From contig JBHHYN010000114.1 in the NCBI GenBank assembly GCA_046757565.1, forward strand, positions 1 to 9,731: a stretch of DNA of 9,731 nt, in the 5' to 3' direction. The DNA is from JBHHYN01 sp046757565 (lineage in GTDB: Bacteria > Pseudomonadota > Gammaproteobacteria > Eutrophobiales > Eutrophobiaceae). Both the position numbers and the translations under genes were made by a program. Positions 1-6,305 of this stretch are shown in pieces. How positions within the stretch are numbered: the stretch's first letter is position 1; each line of letters starts with the position of its first letter. Below the pieces are notes generated by a model. That model did no database searches. It worked only from the letters and a program-made list of their open reading frames with translations, and was not told the origin of the DNA.

Positions 1-56
1 ACGGGAATGACGGGCTACTGTTTATATATCAACCCACGAATTCTGCTGAAGACCCC
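1..56. repeat. REP-like / dispersed repeat, copy 1 (left edge)
   Basis: The window opens with ACGGGAATGACGGG, which resembles the end of the common proteobacterial intergenic repeat built around GCGGGAATGAC. A second GCGGGAATGAC lies at 88-98. Bases 4-52 align with 7802-7850: GAATGA, then TACTG, then ACCCAC, ATTCT and CTGAAGA occur in the same order with nearly the same spacing (18 of 21 bases match in the right-hand block). Both copies lie in intergenic DNA downstream of a TonB-dependent receptor gene. The element is probably cut by the window edge. Its function is unknown; a REP/MITE-like origin is inferred. Confidence 0.4.
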
Positions 57-111
57 CAAAATTTTGACTTTTCACACAGCCTGCTGCGCGGGAATGACAT
101 CAGTGAGTTAT

Positions 112-2565
112 CTAAATTCCACCGAAACTGTAGCTGATACTTCCTCCATAGAATCGCGGATGTGGGCGCAGCCGGATACCGCTGGCGCCGAAATTCTCCT
201 GGGTGCCGGTGTAATAGGCTTGGTCGGTCAGGTTTTGCACATAAAAACTCACACCCATACCGTTCCAGTCAAATCCTGCGCGAAGGTTCACCAAATCGTA
301 ATCCGGGCTGAAGTAGGGAAATTCGCTGTTCAGCGTTCTGACCAGGCCCTGGTTGGGTGACGGGCCGCGGGTCTGTTTATTGGTGACGCCTTCAATATCG
401 GAGTATTGACCATCGCGATGGATGTATTCCACGCGCACCCATGTCTCGGTAGGCCCCATAGGCCAGCGGTACTCGCCGGCGAGGCTGGCAGTCAGTCTCG
501 GCGCCTTAGGAATATCAGCCCCTTGCAGGTTGACCTTAAACCCGCCCGTCAACTCTACGATTGTGGCGCTGTCGATCTGGGTATCGAGAAAACCCAGTCC
601 ACCACTAATCGTCAATCCTTTAATGGGTGCCGCAACCATTTCAATCTCAACACCTGACGCCTGGGCGGAGGCTATGTTGATGGTCTGTTCGAAATTGGTG
701 GCCAGATTGCCGGGCGTCAGAAAACGGAAGGACTCGAACTGCAAGTCATTCCACGAGAGATGAAAAAGGGAGGCATTCAGGCGCAGGCGATGATCAAACC
801 ATTCGGATTTGACGCCACCCTCGACACTCCAGAGCGTCTCCTCATTATACGGCACGACAAAGCCAGGTTCGCCCGGCGCATTGGTATTATTGCCGGTACT
901 GTTACCGCCTGCCTTGTAGCCCTTGGAGACGATTGCGTACAGATTCATCTCATCCATGACCTGAATACGAATACCAAAGCGTGGGGAAAAGTCGAAAAAT
1001 GCATCATCGGCACCTGCCGGCGGACGCGGATTGTTCACAAAGCTGTTGAAAAAAGCAAAACCCGGAGGCCCGGGGAATCCAGGCGAACCGGGAAAACAGC
1101 AAGTGGGTCCAATGCCGTTCGCGGCCAATTCATTGGTCACAAAGTCATGGGTAAATCTGCCACCTGCGATCAAATCCACGGCATCGGTCAGGTGCAGGGT
1201 GGCATCAAAGAATGCTGCGATCTCCTCCACCTCAAAATTCTTGCTGTTAAACAACAGGCCCAGGTTAGGGGGGAACGGCGGCAACAGTCCGACACCATTA
1301 ATGGTCTGTCCCAACTCCGCCCCCGGTCTGACGTGCACGAAGTTCTCCTGTTCCTGATCATCCTCGGCGTAGAGAAAGCCCACCACCCAATCAAGCGATT
1401 CGGTGGTTGCCTCCAAACGCAGTTCCGTGCTCCAGGAAAACCCGTCATACTGATTATTGCGGCCAAGGACATCCACGCCCCCGACGAGGTCGTTATCGAA
1501 GAGGCGGTCAAAATCCGCATCAACAAACCCGGTAATCGATTTCAGCACCATCGTGTCGGTCAATTGATGGGTGATGTTGAGGATGGTCACCAGGGTATTG
1601 GTGTCATTGTGTTCGTTCCGGTCATGGCTGTTCAGACTGCGGTTATTGGGATAGAAACCGGTACCGGGGTCGATGGCATCGCTGATCCCGAATGAATCCG
1701 TTGTATCCAAGTCCAATATACCGGAGGGTACGTTTTCGTCGGCATCCTGGCGCTCTTCCGAATAGATCACCGTCACACCCACCGAGGTCTGCTCGGTTAT
1801 ATCCCACAGCGCCTTGAGCCGGCCCATGAAATAGGTATGACCGCTGTCATCGGCGCCATTGGCGATGGAGCCGTTCTCTGCCACACCGGGGCATCTCGCG
1901 GCGCTGGCCCCGGCCGCGCAAATATTATCGACCAGGCCACCACTGTTTTCATAATAGACGACCCCACGCATCTTGATGCCGTCGGTAACCGGCAAGTTAA
2001 CGATACCCGTGACATTATATTGCCCGTTGGCGCCTTCATAGGATTCGCCACCGAAAATGACCTTTCCGCCCAATTTGTCCGTCGGGTTCTTGGTGGTTAG
2101 ATTGAGGGCGCCCCCTACCGAGTTACGCCCGAAGTAGGTGCCCTGCGGACCGCGCAACACCTCCAGCCGCTCCATATCGGGGAGGAATGGATTTGCAACC
2201 TGGTTCGGCACCGAAGCCACGCTGAAACCATCCAGATAGATGCCGATGGAGTTAATCGTCGCGTTCTCCCCGGATATCAGGTTATTGACCCCGCGTACAG
2301 CTATGCCGAGGCCACGGCTGCCAAACTGGCCGTCCTCTGTAAAAGCGACATTGGGCGTCAGGGCCAGGTAATCCGTGGCGCCCTTGATATTGGTCTGCTC
2401 AATGGCAGAGCCGGTAAACGTGGTAAGGCTGATCGGCACCTCCTGCAGGTTCTGCTCGCGGCGTTGTGCCGTGACAATAATCTCTTCCAGTGCCTCCTGC
2501 CGGGCCTGCGCAGGAATTGCCGTGATGCCCGCAATAAAAAAACCAATAAGGATTTTGGTATTCAT
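112..2565 (-). CDS. TonB-dependent outer-membrane receptor (complete)
   Basis: This is an outer-membrane 22-strand beta-barrel receptor of 817 residues that would import a scarce substrate using energy from TonB-ExbB-ExbD. Residues 1-21 form a signal peptide with likely cleavage after AQA. A TonB box, EEIIVTA, follows at 27-33. The plug domain runs from about 35 to 165 and carries the family signature RLEVLRGPQGTYFGRNSVGGALNL at 133-156, split here as RLEVLRGPQG and TYFGRNSVGGALNL. The barrel shows typical strand pairs such as YAIVSKGYKAGG and the C-terminal YVQNLTDQAYY, and ends with YSFGGI. Two cysteines (216 and 225) could close an extracellular loop, and a CC pair precedes a Gly-Pro-rich loop near residues 488-503. 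The length is normal for the family. The ligand cannot be told from sequence: this subgroup covers siderophores, but also many other small molecules. No FecA-type N-terminal signalling domain is visible. The start is set by the signal peptide; a nine-G tract occupies the ribosome-binding position. Confidence 0.95.
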   Translation of the reverse strand: MNTKILIGFFIAGITAIPAQARQEALEEIIVTAQRREQNLQEVPISLTTFTGSAIEQTNIKGATDYLALTPNVAFTEDGQFGSRGLGIAVRGVNNLISGENATINSIGIYLDGFSVASVPNQVANPFLPDMERLEVLRGPQGTYFGRNSVGGALNLTTKNPTDKLGGKVIFGGESYEGANGQYNVTGIVNLPVTDGIKMRGVVYYENSGGLVDNICAAGASAARCPGVAENGSIANGADDSGHTYFMGRLKALWDITEQTSVGVTVIYSEERQDADENVPSGILDLDTTDSFGISDAIDPGTGFYPNNRSLNSHDRNEHNDTNTLVTILNITHQLTDTMVLKSITGFVDADFDRLFDNDLVGGVDVLGRNNQYDGFSWSTELRLEATTESLDWVVGFLYAEDDQEQENFVHVRPGAELGQTINGVGLLPPFPPNLGLLFNSKNFEVEEIAAFFDATLHLTDAVDLIAGGRFTHDFVTNELAANGIGPTCCFPGSPGFPGPPGFAFFNSFVNNPRPPAGADDAFFDFSPRFGIRIQVMDEMNLYAIVSKGYKAGGNSTGNNTNAPGEPGFVVPYNEETLWSVEGGVKSEWFDHRLRLNASLFHLSWNDLQFESFRFLTPGNLATNFEQTINIASAQASGVEIEMVAAPIKGLTISGGLGFLDTQIDSATIVELTGGFKVNLQGADIPKAPRLTASLAGEYRWPMGPTETWVRVEYIHRDGQYSDIEGVTNKQTRGPSPNQGLVRTLNSEFPYFSPDYDLVNLRAGFDWNGMGVSFYVQNLTDQAYYTGTQENFGASGIRLRPHPRFYGGSISYSFGGI

Positions 2566-2573
2566 CAGAATTA

Positions 2574-2582
2574 CCCCCCCCC
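2574..2582 (-). promoter_or_regulatory. Nine-G homopolymer in the ribosome-binding position of the receptor
   Basis: Read on the minus strand, nine consecutive G residues end 8 bases before the ATG of the receptor gene. No other Shine-Dalgarno-like sequence is nearby, so the tract probably pairs with the 16S rRNA tail itself. Homopolymers of this length are prone to slipped-strand changes, which would alter spacing or strength of the site. Phase variation is an inference. Confidence 0.45.
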
Positions 2583-2703
2583 AATTTACTTGCTATTCGG
2601 TCTCTATATTTTTGAACAGTGACTGGAGCAGTAAGCCTTTCACTGATGTAAACTATAAGAATAGTTCGTAAGATAGACTGGCCTATGATGATCAATGGTA
2701 TAT

Positions 2704-2734
2704 TTTTAACCCGTTAAAATCAATTACATGTAAT
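2704..2734. promoter_or_regulatory. Two adjacent operator-like palindromes
   Basis: TTTTAAC-CC-GTTAAAA (2704-2719) is a perfect 7-bp inverted repeat around a 2-bp centre. Three bases later ATTACATGTAAT (2723-2734) is a perfect 12-bp palindrome. Centre-to-centre spacing is about 17 bp, close to one and a half helical turns. Such short-spaced palindromes are typical binding sites for dimeric repressors, but the cognate protein is not identifiable here. Confidence 0.4.
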
Positions 2735-2812
2735 GCTTTATTTTTATCAAGTATTTCTCAGGCCAGGTTGTTCATTCGTCGTGTAATCACAACAAATAGA
2801 TGCGTAAGCGGG

Positions 2813-2842
2813 TTGATACCAATTAAAAATATAATGTATAAG
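2813..2842 (+). promoter_or_regulatory. Candidate sigma70 promoter for the amidohydrolase gene
   Basis: TTGATA (2813-2818) and TATAAG (2837-2842) are separated by 18 bp, and each matches the consensus at five of six positions. Transcription would start near 2849, leaving a leader of about 100 bases. The AT-rich context makes chance matches easier, so this is only a candidate. Confidence 0.35.
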
Positions 2843-2951
2843 GCAATACAAAACAGAGGGATTTCAGCATATAAGATCACAAAACTGATAAATTACTTAG
2901 CAAGAACCGTAATTCAACACCCATTCATAACATGGACAAAAGGATAAACAC

Positions 2952-3938
2952 ATGAACCCGGTAATCGATGTACACACACACATGTATACGCAAAAATGGC
3001 TGTCGCTGCTCCGCGCTCACGGGGGTCCCGATCTGGAAGTACGGGAGAGCCTCGATAGCCCGGTAACTGTTTTTTATCGGGGCGCCAGTTTTTGTGTACT
3101 TGAAGAACCTCATTTCGATTTTGACCTGCGCATCAACAACATGGACAAGGCAGGTGTCGATATGGCCATCATCACGCTGCCGGCGCCAAGTGCTTTCTGG
3201 GGCGGCCCGCAGCACAGCCTGGCGGCGGCGCAGACGGCAAACGATGAATTTGCAGAGGCCCAACTACGCTACCCGGATCGTATCCGCTGGATGGCTTCCC
3301 TGCCCTGGGAATATCCGGAGGCGGCAGTGGCTGAACTCGGCCGCGCCTGTGACAACGGCGCAGTGGGGGTGCTGACGCTGGGGAATATCAACGGCCGCCA
3401 TCTGACGGACGATCTGTTTAGCCCCCTGTGGCAGGCGATTGATGAAAGAGCTTTACCGGTACTCGTCCATCCAACTGCGCCGGCGGGAGTCGATCAACTT
3501 GAACTCACCCAGTATGCCCTGGTTGCCTCTATCGGCTTCATGGTTGATACCAGTGTTGCCGTAACTCGCATGATTTACGATGGTTTTTTTGATCGTTATC
3601 CGAACCTCAAGCTCATTGCCGCGCACGCCGGAGCGACCTTGCCATACCTGGCAGGCCGTCTTGACCGGGTATTCGACCGGACCCGGCGCGCGCGCGTAAA
3701 GATCAAGAAACCGCCCAGTGAGTATTTACGGCATATATATTATGACGCGGTCACCTACCGCCAGGAGGCGCTTGATCTCTGTGTCCAGGTGGGCGGTGAG
3801 GACCATGTAATGTATGGTTCGGATTATCCTTTTAATCTCGGGGACATGGCGGGATGCCTGGAACGGGTCGATAATTTGCCGGAGTCAGTGTGCAACAAGG
3901 TAAGAGGGAGTAATGCCGCGCGTATATTCGGACTGTAA
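2952..3938 (+). CDS. ACMSD-type metal-dependent amidohydrolase / decarboxylase
   Basis: This 328-residue cytosolic protein is a TIM-barrel enzyme of the amidohydrolase-2 family, which includes alpha-amino-beta-carboxymuconate-semialdehyde decarboxylase (ACMSD), gamma-resorcylate decarboxylase and 5-carboxyvanillate decarboxylase. The metal and catalytic set is intact: H8 and H10 in DVHTHM, H173 in VLVHPTAP, H225 in AAHAGATLPYLAGRLDR, and D291 in YGSDYPF. These positions match the known ACMSD residues (His9, His11, His177, His228, Asp294 in the Pseudomonas enzyme, from memory) almost one for one. Length is normal and there is no signal peptide. The start is well supported: AAGGA at 2940-2944 lies 7 bases before the ATG. 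It is divergent from the receptor gene and has no co-transcribed partner. A nonoxidative decarboxylase or a hydrolase of a carboxylated, perhaps aromatic, substrate is most likely; the exact substrate is unknown. Confidence 0.9.
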   Translation: MNPVIDVHTHMYTQKWLSLLRAHGGPDLEVRESLDSPVTVFYRGASFCVLEEPHFDFDLRINNMDKAGVDMAIITLPAPSAFWGGPQHSLAAAQTANDEFAEAQLRYPDRIRWMASLPWEYPEAAVAELGRACDNGAVGVLTLGNINGRHLTDDLFSPLWQAIDERALPVLVHPTAPAGVDQLELTQYALVASIGFMVDTSVAVTRMIYDGFFDRYPNLKLIAAHAGATLPYLAGRLDRVFDRTRRARVKIKKPPSEYLRHIYYDAVTYRQEALDLCVQVGGEDHVMYGSDYPFNLGDMAGCLERVDNLPESVCNKVRGSNAARIFGL

Positions 3939-3958
3939 TTAAAGAACACTATCCCGGT

Positions 3959-3994
3959 CTCTCCGTTTCCTTACTAAGGATTTATCCTGGAGAG
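3959..3994. terminator. Hairpin between convergent genes
   Basis: CTCTCC (3959-3964) pairs with GGAGAG (3989-3994), and inside it AGGA-ttta-TCCT can form a further short stem. It lies in the 88-bp gap between the convergent amidohydrolase and alpha/beta hydrolase genes. There is no clear T run on either side, so terminator function is tentative. Confidence 0.3.
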
Positions 3995-4026
3995 GCGTAT
4001 TACATCAGATCAAACCTGATATACAT

Positions 4027-4896
4027 TCAGAGGCGCCCATTGCTTATAAATTCAACTACTCTCCGGCAGAAAGCACTGTGCGCATCGCCCAGACCGTCGA
4101 TGATAGTAAAATGATCTTCGCCAGGTTGTATGAACAGCTCGGTATCTAATCCTTTCGATTGCCGGCTTGCGACGTAGGCAGCCGCTTGTCTGTGAAATTC
4201 CTCTGTTTCTCTCTCACCCAGACTCACGAGCAGGGGGGGCGAAGCATCCGGAATATTAAAACAGGGGCTTTGTTGCATGATCTCCTTGTGGGTCAGCATC
4301 AAAGTTGGCTGTAAATAGGAATAGGGGAGCGGCTGCAAATCGTATATCCCGCTAATAGCAATGCCACCCTTGATAATGTCACAAGCCAACCCGTATTCTG
4401 ATAGCCAGTCGGTACTTAACAGCATTCCAACCTGTTGGCCTCCGGCCGAATGCCCCGAAACAAAAATCCGGTCCGGATTACCATTGAAAGCGGATATTTC
4501 CTGATACAGCCAGGCGATGACCGCCCTGCTCTGCCGGGTGATCTCCGTTATCGATACGTTGGGACAAAGAGCATAATTCGTGACCACGACGGAAATATCA
4601 TGGGCATTCAGTCCACGCGCTACGAAATCAAACTCTTTACTGGTTCCACGACGCCAGTAGCCACCGTGGACGAATACCATTACCGGTGAATCCGGTTTGC
4701 CGGACGGAAAGATATCCAGCGTTTCATCAAGAGTCGGACCGAAACGGATATTCAGTTCACATTCCAGTTCCTGCCGGGCCTTCTCACTCTCCCGGGCATA
4801 TCGATCCAGATGCGCCTGCAGATCAGGGGTTAATGCCCCAACGTTATATTGCCGGTCAATCTCCTCCTGCGAAGTGAAATCACGATATAATTTCAT
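4027..4896 (-). CDS. Arylformamidase-like alpha/beta hydrolase
   Basis: This 289-residue cytosolic serine hydrolase belongs to the kynurenine-formamidase/esterase branch of the alpha/beta-hydrolase fold, whose known animal and yeast members cleave N-formylkynurenine. The oxyanion motif HGGYW is at 77-81. The nucleophile elbow GHSAGG places the catalytic serine at 150, and the base is H262 in GEDHFTIIDGLGD. The catalytic acid falls in GERETEEFHRQ: the position usually given as Asp in animal formamidases (DSPEFHRQ) is E230 here, a conservative change. The N-terminus YRDFTSQEEIDRQYN fits the family start, though no strong ribosome-binding site precedes the ATG. Neighbours are a convergent ACMSD-like gene and a divergent Fe-S gene. 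Formamidase, esterase or amidase action are all possible. A run of seven C residues in the coding strand (genome 4233-4239) is a possible slippage site. Confidence 0.88.
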   Translation of the reverse strand: MKLYRDFTSQEEIDRQYNVGALTPDLQAHLDRYARESEKARQELECELNIRFGPTLDETLDIFPSGKPDSPVMVFVHGGYWRRGTSKEFDFVARGLNAHDISVVVTNYALCPNVSITEITRQSRAVIAWLYQEISAFNGNPDRIFVSGHSAGGQQVGMLLSTDWLSEYGLACDIIKGGIAISGIYDLQPLPYSYLQPTLMLTHKEIMQQSPCFNIPDASPPLLVSLGERETEEFHRQAAAYVASRQSKGLDTELFIQPGEDHFTIIDGLGDAHSAFCRRVVEFISNGRL

Positions 4897-5080
4897 GTGC
4901 TTTGGCGATCTGCAGCAATACCGGGAATATCATCTTCCATATCTCCGGATAATAAATGAGAAAAAGTTGATATCTATACCCTGTGCAAAAGGTTACCGGG
5001 TAAACGGCTTGAGCAAGTGATCTCTGTTTACATAAATAATGTTATCATAAAAAAACAATTTGCACTGATCGCCGGTCCTG
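4897..5080. promoter_or_regulatory. Divergent control region between hydrolase and Fe-S genes
   Basis: This 184-bp gap must hold promoters in both directions. The clearest element is TTACC-g-GGTAA at 4993-5003, an inverted repeat within GGTTACCGGGTAAAC. A weak plus-strand promoter candidate is TTGAGC (5009-5014) with TAAATA (5033-5038), 18 bp apart. No confident minus-strand promoter was found. Confidence 0.35.
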
Positions 5081-5287
5081 ATGCGCACCATCGATAACAA
5101 ATCCGATATAAATGCTACGTTTCTGAAAAAGATGAAACATGATATGCGTTTGTTTGTTCGGATATTCCAAATGCTGTTTTATTACTGGACGACCGGTAGA
5201 CGCGTACGAAAAGCATATCGGCAATGTGAAGCCCAGGGAAAGATCTACTGGCTGGATGAGCAGGGATCTCCAGAAGAGAGAAATTAA
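5081..5287 (+). CDS. Small basic protein upstream of the Fe-S protein (hypothetical)
   Basis: I do not recognise this 68-residue product. It is rich in Arg and Lys and has an aromatic-hydrophobic stretch, LFVRIFQMLFYYW, at about 24-36, followed by TTGRRVRKAYRQCEAQ and the acidic-ended KIYWLDEQGSPEERN. The hydrophobic stretch is too short for a clear membrane helix, so a membrane-surface or protein-binding role is only a guess. Its TAA ends one base before the proposed GTG of the Fe-S gene, the layout expected for translationally coupled genes. In the overlapping region this frame looks more protein-like than the upstream extension of the Fe-S frame. The start is uncertain: ATG codons at 5081, 5132 and 5144 are possible and none has a strong ribosome-binding site. 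Confidence 0.5.
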   Translation: MRTIDNKSDINATFLKKMKHDMRLFVRIFQMLFYYWTTGRRVRKAYRQCEAQGKIYWLDEQGSPEERN

Positions 5288-5288
5288 T

Positions 5289-6275
5289 GTGGCGAGTATC
5301 AAACCCTATCATCCTTCCCCACCAACCTATGCATTTGGTTACAGACACAAACCGCGATCCGGAAATGAAATAAACGGGCTGGGGAGAACCGAAAAAACCC
5401 GGGCCAGCCGGGTTTTTCATAATGCAGGAGACGAACCACTGGAATGGCAGGCCCTGGATGACTTCTTTGGTCTGATTAATCCCTGGCCGGCAGTACGTTA
5501 TGTTCTTGCCAATGCCTGGCAGCTACGCAATCAATATGGCCGCGTTAGCCGCAAGCGTGTTGAAGTTGACGATCCGGAACAGATGGCAGCCTGGATCAAG
5601 AAGCAGGCCCTTCAACTGGGTGCCTCGCTGGTGGGAATCACGGAAGTCCTGGACCATGCCGTCTATGAGGAACGCAAGGTTCCCTTCAGGAATGCCATTT
5701 ATATCGGCTTACAGATGGACAGAAAGGAGATGCAGTACGCACCCCAGCGGCGCGCTGCAAAAGAGGTGATGCGGACCTATTACAGGATCTCCCGCATTGC
5801 CGTCAAAGTGGCCAAATACATCCGCAAGATGGGCTGGCAGGCCAAGGCTTATGGTAATCCCAATAGCACGGACATTCTGCATATTCCACATGCAATCAAT
5901 GCCGGCCTGGGTCAACTGGGGAAACATGGCTCCATGATAAACAGGGAATACGGTTCCAACTTTCGACTGGCCGCGGTACTGACTGATCTCCCTATGAGTT
6001 TCGATCAACCGGTGGATATCGGCGTGGATGACTTATGTATCCATTGCAGGCGATGTGTCAAAGATTGCCCACCGGGTGCAATCGCCGATGAGAAACAGAT
6101 GGTGCGGGGTGTGCGGAAATGGTATGTGGATTTCGATAAATGCATCCCCTATTTCGTCAAGACTTTCGGATGCGCCATCTGTATCGAGGTGTGCCCCTGG
6201 AGTGAACCGGGCCGGGGTGCGTCTCTGTCCCGGGTGTTGCTGGCCAAACGAAAAAAAACAGGGGAGATTCGATGA
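5289..6275 (+). CDS. Reductive-dehalogenase-like double [4Fe-4S] protein
   Basis: With a GTG start at 5289 this is a 328-residue protein related to the corrinoid- and Fe-S-dependent reductive dehalogenase / epoxyqueuosine reductase (QueG) superfamily. The section NAGLGQLGKHGSMINREYG with AAVLTDLPM (about 204-236) resembles the cobalamin-binding part of reductive dehalogenases. Two ferredoxin-type motifs follow: CIHCRRCVKDCP (C250, 253, 256, 260), then C285 and GCAICIEVCPW (C295, 298, 302). The spacing of the second motif fits dehalogenases better than QueG. There is no twin-arginine signal, so it should be cytosolic, unlike respiratory RdhA. It also lacks the C-terminal flavin/ferredoxin reductase domain of catabolic dehalogenases and the HEAT repeats of QueG. 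An external electron donor would be needed. The start is chosen because it follows the small gene's TAA by one base and has the purine-rich AGAAGAGAG 8 bases upstream; the frame stays open to 5139. Substrate and activity are unproven. Confidence 0.82.
   Translation: MASIKPYHPSPPTYAFGYRHKPRSGNEINGLGRTEKTRASRVFHNAGDEPLEWQALDDFFGLINPWPAVRYVLANAWQLRNQYGRVSRKRVEVDDPEQMAAWIKKQALQLGASLVGITEVLDHAVYEERKVPFRNAIYIGLQMDRKEMQYAPQRRAAKEVMRTYYRISRIAVKVAKYIRKMGWQAKAYGNPNSTDILHIPHAINAGLGQLGKHGSMINREYGSNFRLAAVLTDLPMSFDQPVDIGVDDLCIHCRRCVKDCPPGAIADEKQMVRGVRKWYVDFDKCIPYFVKTFGCAICIEVCPWSEPGRGASLSRVLLAKRKKTGEIR
5393..5417 (+). terminator. Terminator-like hairpin inside the Fe-S coding start
   Basis: AAAAACCCGG (5393-5402) and CCGGGTTTTT (5408-5417) form a perfect 10-bp stem with the 5-base loop GCCAG. 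A GC core followed by a five-T run is the classic intrinsic terminator design, and the A run makes it work on both strands. Under the proposed start it encodes residues 35-43 of the Fe-S protein. It may be an attenuator, or it may mean that the real start lies further downstream. Confidence 0.45.
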
Positions 6276-6286
6276 ATTATAGATCA

Positions 6287-6305
6287 GAAAACCGGGTTTT
6301 TATTT
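6287..6305. terminator. Weak A/T-flanked hairpin between convergent genes
   Basis: GAAAACCGGGTTTTTATTT spans the 24-bp gap between the stops of the Fe-S gene and the symporter gene. AAAAC and GTTTT can pair around a CGG loop and are followed by more T residues. It is short, so strength is doubtful, but position and composition fit a shared bidirectional terminator. It resembles a loop-less version of the hairpin at 5393-5417. Confidence 0.35.

Larger units (their letters stand above)
2566..2951. promoter_or_regulatory. AT-rich divergent control region between receptor and amidohydrolase
   Basis: This 386-bp gap separates two divergently transcribed genes and has no convincing open reading frame. 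It is clearly richer in A and T than the flanking genes. It holds a sigma70-like promoter candidate towards the amidohydrolase, two close palindromes at 2704-2734, and a shorter inverted repeat AACTAT-aaga-ATAGTT at 2651-2666. The inverted repeats lie on the receptor side and could control that gene or both genes. No regulator gene is present in the window. Confidence 0.6.

Noticed and set aside
57..66. CAAAATTTTG palindrome near the left edge
   Set aside because: It has no loop to form a hairpin and AT palindromes of this length are common; nothing links it to termination of the receptor gene.
760..1695. Long plus-strand open frame of 311 codons
   Set aside because: It lies wholly antisense to the first receptor, whose protein has a full signal peptide, TonB box, plug and barrel. 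The translation has no recognisable domain.
2566..2951. Possible small RNA or riboswitch in the AT-rich gap
   Set aside because: No conserved riboswitch core or long stable fold could be seen; the palindromes are better explained as protein-binding sites.
5139..5288. Upstream extension of the Fe-S protein frame to an ATG at 5139
   Set aside because: The extra 50 residues look random and overlap the more protein-like small frame. The GTG at 5289 follows that frame's stop and has a purine-rich upstream sequence.
6251..6258. Run of eight A residues near the 3' end of the Fe-S gene
   Set aside because: It could cause slippage, but only the last few residues of the protein would change, so a programmed frameshift is not supported.
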